Below, in pieces: positions 24,001 to 36,000 of a stretch of 64,000 bases of DNA. Origin of the DNA: Parus major (taxonomy: Eukaryota > Chordata > Aves > Passeriformes > Paridae). The stretch covers positions 9,941,403-10,005,402 of the forward strand of contig NC_031768.1 of assembly GCF_001522545.3 (NCBI RefSeq), written 5' to 3'. Position 1 is the first letter of the stretch. Each line of letters opens with the position of its first letter. The notes under the pieces were generated by a model. That model had not been told where the DNA came from. It did no database searches and saw only the letters and a program-made list of their open reading frames with translations. A program made the translations under genes and the position numbers.

Positions 24001-27000
24001 ATGACCCCCCTCAGCATCATGCTTTGACTGCTCTGAGCAGTGATTGTGGTGCCAGCTCTGGAAGAGCAGTTCCCCATCCCAGCTGAAGCTGCTGCTCCTG
24101 TAATTGCTATTATGCTGCAGATAATTCCTACAGTGCCCTAGCTGTGGTTTATTCTGTGTTACACCTTCTTCACTGGAAACTCTGCCCTGGTATTGATTAG
24201 CAAATGAAAACATGGCAGGATGTGACCCTGGGTGTCCTAAACATCATCCTATCATTGATTTTTGGATAAAACAGAGTGTAATAAGAATTTTTTGAGAAGA
24301 GGAAAGAGAGACAGAGAGACTGTATAGTTATATAATAGGCAAGAAATTCTTTCTGTTCTTATGTGTGATCAGCTCAGGGAAAGATGACATCAGGTTCTAT
24401 CCTCAAATGTCATGGAACCCTACATATCAGAAGCTTTAACTTGCTTTTCCTTCTGCCCTCTAATTAATTAAAATAAAATGGAAAATAATGCTGTATAGAG
24501 TTTCAATAAAAATATGTATGGAAATGCTGACTTAATACTGTCATGATTTCTGTGGGAAAAAAAAAATCAAAATCAATACAGCTTGTTGAAAGAACTAAAA
24601 CAAGAATGTTACTACATAAAATTCTAGTGATTAAAAAGTCAACTGGGTGTTTTTCTCTTCCAAAGAATTTTGTAGTTCACACATTGCCTAAATCCCTGCA
24701 GGTCACAAGCAGCTTATTCAATTGACATAATTAATCCATATATTTTTTAAAAGTCTGCTCTGAATCTAAATTTTTTAGTCTTCTTAGTAGTCAAGAATCT
24801 TCTCGAAAACCTAGATAAGTGCCTGTTTCTAGAGGTGGAAGCACAGCATTGGGTTAACTGCTCTATGTAAGAAATACTGACAATTTACAGTGGGAAATCA
24901 ATTCCCTACTAATCACTTCCACTGTCAGCCTGGAGTAAGAACAGGAAGACTTTTGCATAGAAGACAATGTGAAGAATTCAGCAGAGTTGGCAGGAATTTG
25001 TTGGGGCATTTTTTCAGGTTTCTTGGCTGTACTGTTATTGCTTGCTGGAAAGAGGCTGATTGCTAACAGTGTTTCCCTTTCCTTGTCATTCTATTTTTCG
25101 TTTTCGATGCAAGAAAACATTGTAGGAAAGGTGTTAGACCTGGTTGTCTCGTCATTGTTTACAGAAGCACTGTGTCTCAATAACAAAACTGACTCAATTC
25201 TCTTACTGAGTTGCTGATGCAAGAAGTAATAGTTAATTTATGTATGTGCTTATACTTCCATGGACTTTGAGATATTGGCATTTCTGTTATTGAATTGGAA
25301 ACTCTAATTCTTACATATTAGCAAAAGCAAAGAAGCAGGGCTTTTCTGATGCACAACTTTTTTTTACTCCTGGTATAATTTTTTTTCTTTTATTTTCCAT
25401 TTCACTGCCCTTAAACTGTGAGGTCGTCATTGGAGCTGTAACTAGAGCATTTTGACAAATGAGCCATCATCTGACAGAATCAAAAAAAGAAGTGGCCTAT
25501 TTCTCATGAGTTAAAGGGTTTAAGAACAGCTGCCCACATCTGAGTTGGAAAATGTTATATGGAAAAAAGTAAATGGGCAGTACATGCACAAGCAGTGTGC
25601 AAACCAATAGGAACAAAAACTATTTCTCATCATTATTTTTTAATGCAGCTGAGCTATACAAAGGGGTTTTTTTCATATTGCTTGAGCAAAGCTAAATGCA
25701 TTAGACAGGTAGTGTTTACAGTGTGTTACATACCATGGGTGTTACTATCTGCTGTGACCCCTAAATATTGTTTTTTTAATTACGGAATAAAACTGATGCA
25801 AATTAATTTGCCTTCTAGTGCATGTGTTCTAATTTGAGATTTCCAGCCAGAATGTTAACTACACTTTCATGCAAGTATATTATGGTGGATTACATTCTAT
25901 CTGAATTTTTTTATAAATGGTAGGACTAATAATTGGTAATTTAGTGCTATTTTAATGTCTTTATCACCTCTCAAGGAGCAAATTTTTGGATTGGGGGCAG
26001 TCTGAAATTAATATTTAGTAATAGTAATATTTTATTTATTTTATATCATTCAATTCCATTGTAAAATTCCATTTATTTCTTTTCTTCATTCAGCATGGAT
26101 TACAGGGAGCTATAAGTTCATTAGAATCCTTTCTGATTTTGATATTGGCTTTTGCAGATATCTTATTCACACAGCGTGAGTCAGATAAAACAAATCTTGG
26201 GTTGCGTGTAATGTTTTTTTCTGAAGGTCAGCCTGTGATCAGATGAGAGCAGTTTCTCATTATTTTCTATTGCTCCTCCAAACAATCTTTACCGAAGTCT
26301 TTCAAATAATGTATGACCTCTGTTTTTGTACTTCTCACAGATTTCGCAGGCTGTCACTACCACTCAGACATCACTAACACAGACAACTGTAATGGAAACT
26401 GTAACTATGGTGACCACAAGAGAGCAAATCCTGGTTAAGCATGCTAAAGAGGAACTCCCACCACCTCCACCCCACAAAAAAAGGCAACTCCTTGTGGATT
26501 CAGAAATTAGGAAGAGGTGAGGATCATCAAGAGACAGAGAGAGAATACTATAGAGTCGGGACAAAAATGCAAGAATAGTCATTTGACTGCAGTATTCTTC
26601 TGTATGCTATTTTGAGCTTAAAATTATATTTCTGTTCTCTTCTAGGGTACCAGCTGATTTTTATCTTTCTTTACTCAGCATGAGTTATGGATTATATTGT
26701 GCTTCTATTACACATGTTTAGCAGTATAGAATATTAATGATTAAATCAATTCTATCACACAGTAATTATAGTCAGTCCTTATGTATGGCATTGAGGGGAT
26801 CCCACTTGACTAGGGTTTTGAAATGTGATGGGCAAGAAGTATCCTATTAATTCTAAGATTTTTATTCTTTAAGAAGAATTTTATAATAGTTAAAATACTA
26901 GTAATGGAGATACTGCCTTCTTTCTAAAGTTCATTGTATTCATCTGGGCTTATGGGTCAGGAGTAAAAATAGCAGAAATATAGCAGATCTGCAGAGGCAG

Positions 27001-30000
27001 TTAATATTTGGTGAAACATGCATTATTATTTTCAGATTTTTTTCAGGTGCAACTCAAGTACAAGTGGCAAGGGATTTTAAACTGATGCTGAACACTAGGT
27101 AAAGTCAGGAGAATACATTCTTATGTGTTTAAGCAGAATTGGCTCAAGCACTAAGTTTCTAAATGAGGTGCTAAGAAGGCAGATTCAAACATTCATTATA
27201 ATGTTTTTTTGGAAACATATTTTGATATTCAGATAAACATGAGCTACAAGGTAACAGATTTGAGGACTGAAAAGGATGTGAAACTGCATTCAGTGTCTCA
27301 TTTCTATAGACAATATCTTTTCTTAGTTCAAAATGTTTACCAGAACAAGTATTTTCTTGTAAAATAATGTTTCATTTATTAAGAAGAATGAAATATAGCA
27401 AGAATAGGAGAATCTGAAGAAATAAAAGTTTTAGGAATAATCTTACTTCATAAGGAAGCAACATGCAAGACTACTGTTATAAAAGAAAGCATTAACTTTG
27501 TTAAAACTAAATCAAGTAGGATGATTTTTTTTCAAACCTATTTTTTTAATTCTTCAAGAAAATTGTTGCTATATGCAGATTATAAAACTGGAGACCAATT
27601 GGCATAGAAGTTCCTTTTTCAACTACAGTATATTTATTGTTAGCATATATTTTCCTTCTTGCTCATATTCTTTTAATTTGACTTGATACTGACAGTAAAC
27701 TTGGCAGGGTACAACAGAATACCAATTTCATTCTCATCATGCAAGGATACTGCCTGAGAGGAGGAATTAGCTGGATTATGGGAATTGTTTTTGTTCCAAA
27801 CTACCTTGGTGTATAGAAACTGATAATTGTGTTACTACAGTGCTTTCGCTGATGTCTGTCTAGAACACTGCAACTAAAGAGTTTATATATAAACCTGATT
27901 GATCCTTGGACAGAAAATAGGATGTATTATCAACTTTGAGAGTAGGATTGCTGTTAGATATATTACTGGTAGATCTGCTACCAAATTTACAGAGTGTTAA
28001 TGATTTTTTACCATGCATACTAGGTTTCAGGGAGTTTTGATTTGTTTTAATGCTATCTAAAATATGTGCATTCACCATGTAATTTCTGTTGAACTTTTGG
28101 ATAAGAGTCAAGATGGAACAATCTGTAGTTCTCAGTCTTTGCCTGGGATGAGTTTAGATAATTGAATAAGTTGTAGCTTCTTTTAGATATTTAAAATCAG
28201 AGTAATTTTCCTTTCTGCACAAGTTAGACTTTTATTTTGATCTGCTAGAAGAGAAATCTGACCTTCACAAGGAAAAAGGGAGTTAATTGTTTAATTCTCT
28301 AACTGCTGTGACTGTTACATCTGTGAGTGGACCTACATTTTGGGAATGTGCAAAGTAAATGTTGGAAATGTCCACAGCTCTGCAGAAGGATGAATGATGG
28401 TTGTATTATCTGAAGGCAGTGTTTCTCCATTCAGATGATCTTGTTGGAATTTCCAACTCAACAGAGAAAGCACCAAACCCCACAGTTTATTTACCTTTCA
28501 TCTCTGGAAAGTCCAAGCAAGTGTTCTACAGTGGGTGGACCAGTCAGTAAATAGCTCCAGAAAAACACTTTGAGAATAAACTTTGGGGAAGAAGTTTCAG
28601 CTTAGAATAGCAGATTTTGTGATGGTTTTAATGAATATGTAAAAATGCAGTTTTGGAAATGAACACATTTTAAAGTATGCTGTTGTCTTACTCAAAACTA
28701 AGAAAATATAAATTTATACTAGACATAAGCATAATAATGGAAGAAGAAAGCTCATCTGAAAATTTGGGTGATCTGATAAGATATCTTTGTTCACTGGTAA
28801 CTAGACACCTTTTTGATCAATATTTTTTTTTTTGATAGGAGAAAAAACATTGCATTCCCAAACAGCCAGGCCTTTATTTTCCAGGTGCACTGTGGCTACA
28901 AGATCTCTCAGGGGTTTATCTTTGTATTCAGTTGTAGCTGCACCCAAGGATAAACAAAGCCCATAGTGCTGCAGGCCTTTTGTTTTTTTTTCAAATAATT
29001 TAAAAGAATGGAGGTTCTCGACCTACCTCTCCTACATCACTCTATATTTTGTGTGTTTACAACCAAAATTTTCCCTGAGCACTTAATGACTACTAGTTAG
29101 ATGGTTATGTACTCTTTAGTTTTGGTTTGATAAAAAAACCCTAACAATTACTGAAGGCTTGTCAGGACCTTGCAGAAGCTGGCTGCTTTCTGCAGTCACA
29201 GTAAAACACATTTCATGCTGCTGCTTGGTGTTTTTAGGCCTAGGAGGGAAAGACACATTGGGGGTTGAAGCTTTTTTGAGGTGGTGAATAATGATCCCAG
29301 GTTTTGCCAGCATCTTTCATCTGTTCTCAGACTTAAGTCTGAGTTGTTTCTGTAAAGGAGTATGCTTGAAGTAAATTCATCAGGCTCCATTGCCACAGGT
29401 TTGGAAGTATTTATTTTCACAGCTTCTCTGTGAACTAAATATTTTAGAGATACTAGATACTAAAGGAAGGAAGAGTAGTTTGAGTTTAGCTACTCAGTGA
29501 ATATTGTATTAGGGCACTGGTAAGAGCACGGCCTTCAGTTACCAAACCAAGGAGGAAAAAAAAAAAACTATTATTAAGTTTGAAGCATCAAACTTTCTAG
29601 AATGCCAAGTGTTTTATCAGGATTGAAATTATAACAATCTCTGTTTAAACTGAAGAAATTAAGAAGAAGCAATTTGACTTGTAGACCAGTAACATCCACA
29701 GGACTGAATATCCCATTTCCATTGCTTTATTTACTGTGGCATGAATGCATGGGAAGGAAGCTGTTGATTTTTTCTTACCTCTTAAAGCAAGGTTTTGCCA
29801 TGTAGTGGAGGAAAGCAGAGATAAGAACCAGATTACTTTTTTTATTATTATTTCTTCCCCCTCCATTCTCCCGCCCAAAATCTAAAACAGCTTCAGGACT
29901 AATTCTTCAAAATGTCAGAATAACTCAGGTGAGTTAAGTGCTATTGCTAGTCAAAGAAAAGCTCCTTTTCCCACAGGAATCAATTTAAAACTGAGACAGA

Positions 30001-33000
30001 TAAAATACTTGGAGCTGTATAATAGGATCTTGAAAAGTATGTATTAAGCATTAGAGCTAGAGATAAATGTAACACAGCTGAGGTTATAGTATTTAAAAAC
30101 CTGTAAATTGGAGAAAGGAATGCAAGTTAACATATTTATTTTCATGTTTTTTAATATTCTGGGAAAAACATATCACAGAAAAATCTGAAAACTACTCTGT
30201 TCATGCTAAGTTTTTAAATAGCAGACAAGTAAGAGCTGGTTAATATTTAGTTTAAACATGTTTGTAATATTAGTATGCTTAAATAACGACCAAAGATACC
30301 TTTCTTTGCAATTTGGTAAATATCTTTTTACATGCTTCCCTAAGGTTTTCAAGGAAATTCTACTTGTCATAAGGTTATTATTGGTATAATGTTAATCTGA
30401 AGATTTGAAAGAGACTCGATGCTCTTTGAAGAGCAAGGTGTGTTAAATCAGGATAGTTGCTCCACCTAGTGTTTTTTCTTTTCATTTAACAGCTGTTAGA
30501 TGAACTTTTCAAAAGGAGATAAACTTGTTTGAAAATTATTATATTTGGGATTCTAATACTTCATTTTTAAGAAAAGTTTGGATTTTTCTAGAAAAAAAAA
30601 TCAAAGGAAAAATTACAGTGACTTTTTATGGTATTTTTGATAGCTGTTGTTTCATATATCCTATTTCTCTGCAATGAATTATGTTAGGACTAAATGGTGA
30701 CTGTTTAGCACTTTTACAGCCCCTCCATTGGGTTTTTTGACCTTTATTCTGTTACAGAATTGAAGCTTGTGCTCTGGTATTGTTATCTAATGATAGGTAA
30801 CAAATTCAGAAAGAGGAAGGTCGTGTCTTCAATTTTCCTGGTGGTTTTTGATTTCATTATGTCTGTAGCCAATGCTAGAGGAAAGGAAAAGGTGACCAAG
30901 ACACAGCAGAATAGTTTTCTGTTCCTTAGAGAGGGAATAATTAATGAGAATTTTCATTTGGAGTGTAAAAGTACGGCTATGTTGAGGTTTGTATACATGG
31001 GCACTTCCTAATGCTTACTAAGCATTTTTCCTTTATCCTTTTTGTGAGGTGAGAATTGGATTAGTGAAAAATAAACAGAATTTATATTCTCATTTAGCAC
31101 CTGAAATTACCTGCAATATTATCAGAGTGGTACCAGTCAGTACTTGCTGCAGGCTGTGATGATTTGGTTTAAAAGTACTCTGATGGTTCTAGTGAAGTTT
31201 CTGTTGGAGATACATGCTTGGGATTGATTTATTTTTATTCTTTTTCATGCCCTGTATGCATTACAGGAATGCACTTGTCATAATGCTGATGAGGCTAAAT
31301 TTAACAGTACCACAAACGTAGAGGGAGAGCCAAAATGTCATTCCAAAAGGATATAAAATTATTTTAAATCTAAACCTAAAACAGTAGGAAGGTAAAAATA
31401 TTTGTTTGGCTAAATTTGCAGTTGAATTAGAAGAAAAACTCTATTTATCAATTAATGGCTCATCACCTATAAATACAGAGGAGGAAGAAAGACAGCAGGG
31501 AATTAGATCAGAATAATTCTTCCAATGGTCACCATGTGCTGTAAAGTTGTTCTTTGATATGGTCTAGGCAGCAAAGAGCTACCTGTTGAGAAAGACCTCT
31601 GGTGAGCTGGGGATTTCAGTCCAGACATGGAAATGAAATAATTCAGTGAAGTGGTTCTTGCATCAAAGTTGTATCATTCCCTGCCAACTCCATATGTTGG
31701 CAAATGGTTTTATGTCTGCCCAAGATTTGCAGTGGTGGCTGGCCCGGTGTGAATTTTGTTTGAGGAGGGAAGGAAACAAATGAGCAAAGGAAATTGTCAA
31801 GAAGTTTCTGTCTGTTAAAGAAAAAGTACTGAAACCACTGTTTGTCCGTGGTAGCAGTAGCATAGTAATGTGGTTTAAAGATTACATTTATTCAGTTTAT
31901 GGCCACATGACAGGAAGATACTTCATGCCTCATTTCCTCTGTGAACTTGTTCAACACTGAATTTGTTTGTATATCTAATTTCTCAAAGTATATTTAAAAC
32001 TCATCTTCATATTTTTAATCTATGCCAGTCACATATTCATGGAAAATTCTCCACAAATTGATTTTCTGGATCATCTTAAGCCATATTCCCACTTTAGATT
32101 CCCATTCCAAACTTTCTTACTAGATCACCATGTATTTGTTCTAAATTTACTCCTTGTTCTGGCTTTCCTTGTCTCTATTAAATACATGATAAACCTCACC
32201 TTGAGACATTTCACAGCTTAATTGCACCACAATTTTCTCTTTCTCTGCATAGAATTGCCAACCCAAATACTCAAAAGAGTAGGGTACTCTTGTCCTAGCA
32301 GAAGTCCCCTATCTGATAAAAAAAAAAAAAACTGAAAGAAATCACTAGATAAAAAGAGTTAATTTGTTTATATTTTACAATAAAAACAAATCTCCATTTG
32401 AACTGAGCTGATACATGATGGCATGTAAAGTGAGGGCTGTGGGACCAGTAAAAATAGTATTTCCCTTGTGGAACACCAGAAGAAAAGTCTAAGTGGAAAA
32501 CAAAAACATGACTTCTGCATGAAGAATAAATCCTCTTTTTCAAATGGAATTTTTAAGTGTGGAGCTTACCAATGTACATGCTAAATTAAGGGAGTTATTT
32601 AGAGTAATTTCTTGAGTGATTTTTAGTTTTGTATTTTCCATTTGTCTGTTTTTACAAGTTCTACTTGAGCTGAAGTTTGTTGGGACAGAGACGCAGTCTT
32701 GCACTATTTTATGTCTAAAGTATTCTTATTCCTAGGAGATTTAAATACTCTATTTATACTTGAATATCAATCTAGAGCTAATATAATTTCTAGCTGAAGC
32801 TGTGCTCAGTAAGGAAGCATCCAATCACTATAGCAGAATGATTAAATTCCATTTCTACCAGTGTTTCCTCCTTTTACACAAGATGAACATGACAGTGTTT
32901 TGTTTTTTTTGTCTAAGATGTCTTTATCTTAAAGATATTTATGTACTGCAAAAAAACATTTAGATTTAAGTTTTATTTATTTTAATTATTTTCTGCCCCT

Positions 33001-36000
33001 CTCTGTATTGCCCTTTTTTAAACAGAAAGCTTTGTTTCTGAAATTATATTTATCTCCAGAAGAAACTGGAAGTGACAGAGCAATCTGTTACATGAGATCA
33101 GCTTTTTCATATCAGAGAATCATATCATATTATAGAATGCTTTCAGTTGGAAGGACCTTAGAAGATCTATGTCTAGTACTTGCCACCATCTCATGGCTCT
33201 CAGGGCCATGAGATGTGTTCCTAATTATTTTGTTTTACTGTCAAAACCATCCCAAATGTTCCCATTCCTCTTTCCAGGTGTTGCAGAGGCAAGGGCTAAA
33301 TCCTTTTTTTGAAGAATTGATCAGTGATAAACATTTTTCTGCCAATTTCCATCCTGTACCAGGGTAAGACCTGGCTGTTTTTCAGAGAATTGGTCTCATT
33401 AATTCTACTTGCCTGCAGCTTCAGAATGGAGCAAGAACCAGAACTCATACAGTTTTACCTGCAGTCAAGGAACTTTAGTACTCAGGGACTGGTAAACTTC
33501 ACTGCTGTCAGATGTCTGGTGTTTTGTGATCATCAAATATGCAGTCATTATTTGTAGAACAGAGGATAGCATTTTATTTCAAGAATTGCAGTTGATTTAA
33601 TGATCAAAAATAAAGCTGAAGAAGGAAGCTCTCAACTGACTGTGGAGTTCATGTTCAGAGATTAGAATCTGTTGCCAGCACACACATTCCTTGAACCATC
33701 TGGGAATTTTATTTCGTCTTTTGCCTAGGAATTTGTAGTTCTTTATAAAACTGAAGGTTATTGCACCATCACTCACTTCATATTTTTCTGCTTGAATGAG
33801 TATTCTATTAGTATTATCAGGAATTTTTTAATCAAAATATTTCCTAAGAGTTTTTTAATTTGAATATAGAATATTGGACTGAGATTAAGGCAGTGTGTGA
33901 CTCTTTTTCTTTTGCTTTCATTATTTATGAATACAAAAAATCACAGTGGAGAAGGGAAAAAAAGGGAAGTATAAATATTCACTCAAGCATGGAACTCTTT
34001 CTTGTATTCAGTTTTCATTTCTGTATATTTAGATTTATCAAGCACCTGGTTTTGCCTTAAATCCTTGTATTTTAGAAGTATAAATCCTTGTATAAATTAA
34101 ATGTATTTTTAGAAAATAATTAATTCCTCCAGGAGTGTAATTGTTGTTCAAGTTACTGATTTTAGTGGATTTTCAGCTGCATGCAAATGATACAACCCAT
34201 AGTCACAAAGCAAACCGAAAGATACAGCTTGTTATTTTTTTCCCTCAGGTCTTTCTGCTCTATTGTGTTCACCATATTTCTGCAGAAGGAAAGTCAGCTG
34301 CAAAAGGGATATAAATATTAGAACATACAGTGCAATAAAGAAATGCAATCAAGCAGAGTGTGGCACAACTGAGAAAAAATATTGGCTGAGGCTTCTTTTT
34401 TTAAAACATACAGTAGATACTGAATCACAATTTGAAGTTTGTAGACATTAGTAACTATCTGCATTTTGAGACATTATCTAAAGAGCAGTTAACACAAATT
34501 AAGACCAGTTTTAAAGGAGCTGTTGAAAGAATCCAGAATGCAGTAAAGAGGGCTGTAGAGGAAAAAACTAAATAAAGTACACAGAGTTGGGGATCGTAAT
34601 TTTGGTTTCTAAAGCTTTAACTGTGGAAAGTTATACTTTACTTGTTGATTAGTGTTAACATTCTAGATCAAATTTGAGTTAATCAGAAAAAAATTTGTCA
34701 ATTTTTTTTTTAAATTTCCTTCCTAATATTATCAGCACAAGCTGGGACAGTGATCTCACAGGTTTGAAGGCTGCATTTGGTCAGTTGGATGGGCCTTACA
34801 TCCTGAGCTCAGCCAACAGAACTTGTGACATTCTTTCTTCACTGACAGACATTTGTTTCATATCTTCCAAACACATTAGCTTGAAAAATCAGAATACTTA
34901 CTGTGAAAACTATAACATCTGTTCAACTGTCAAATCAGGTCTTAAACATGAAAAAGTATTTCTTTGTTTCTGATTTTTAGAGTGAATAGTTTTATGAACT
35001 CTGATGAGATATGGGAGTTTAAAACTGTCTTTTGCTGACAGAAAGTGCTGTTTATTCACTTGTTTCAACAACCATGTTTTCTGCCTATCCTGTTTTCAGA
35101 AACTGTGGAAGTTTGAAGTCTTGTTGCACTTTTCTGTCCCTCAGGTTTGACTCGGACACCACAGAGCTGCACAGCTGGATGACGCGCTCCGAGGCAGCGC
35201 TGCAAAGCCCCGAGTTTGCCGTCTTTCGGAAAGAAGGGAACATCTCAGACCTCAGAGAAAGAGTCAATGTAGGAGAAACTACTTGTATACTGTCAGTCTG
35301 TATTAGCTTGTCAAAGTGCTTTCAGAGTCCAACTTTAAGTGATTTACAATGTAGACTGACAAGCATTGATTGTCCAAGATAAATTTAGAAGTGTTCGCTG
35401 TTTCTGTGAATTTCAGAATTTTTTTGGCACCAAAATTACTGCACAGGTTGTGTGAACTCATAGATTTTTGTTGTTGTTTTTGTTCATACATATTCATATT
35501 TAATTAAGGTATTCTAGATCCATGAAAGTCTTAGGTAAAGTTATACCAAAGGCTATACATCATTTCTTAAATATGCAACATCATTCTATACTGACAGCTT
35601 AATTTGACATTATACATGCATAAACTGAAGAATATGAAAAGTGTCACTGGAGTGGATGCTAAAAAAAATCCATATCTTTTTCCTTTTACAGAGCTGTAAA
35701 ATATATATGACAATCACCAGTTTCCACAGGACATTTATTGTTGGGGTTTTTTTTAAACTCCACTGTAGTACCATATCAGAACCAAAAAATGTTCTTTCCT
35801 GCAAAAATGAATGGTTCTGCACTGCAAAAGTTATGTTTGTTTGGGTCTGTGTGTCACAGAATGAATTACTGAATTTAGCCCTTGAAAACTAAACTCTTAG
35901 AAATTTTCTTCCTTATTTAATTTTTGTAGATCAATGAAAAAGTGCCCAACTTTTCAAGTAGGAGAAAGGTTTTTCTTTTTTCGTTTTTCTTTTTTAAATT

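Larger units (their letters stand above)
20485..26340 (+). other. DMD: DMD intron 16 (5856 bp)
   Basis: Contains a CR1 3' end (22407-22496), a long G/T tract with G runs (23536-23722), and a candidate recursive splice site directly after it (23701-23733). The rest is AT-rich unique sequence, with a somewhat GC-richer part near 21.9-22.1 kb and 24.0-24.2 kb that I do not recognise. Confidence 0.9.
26517..35144 (+). other. DMD: DMD intron 17 (8628 bp)
   Basis: The longest intron in the window. AT-rich, with a possible 38-nt pseudo-exon at 29891-29928 and an antisense CR1 fragment at 33113-33182. No further exon or named repeat was recognised. Confidence 0.9.

Noticed and set aside
35145..35268. 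GC- and CpG-rich exon 18 as a CpG island or internal promoter
   Set aside because: Only about 120 bp, confined to the exon, without TATA or initiator context. Known internal DMD promoters lie elsewhere.
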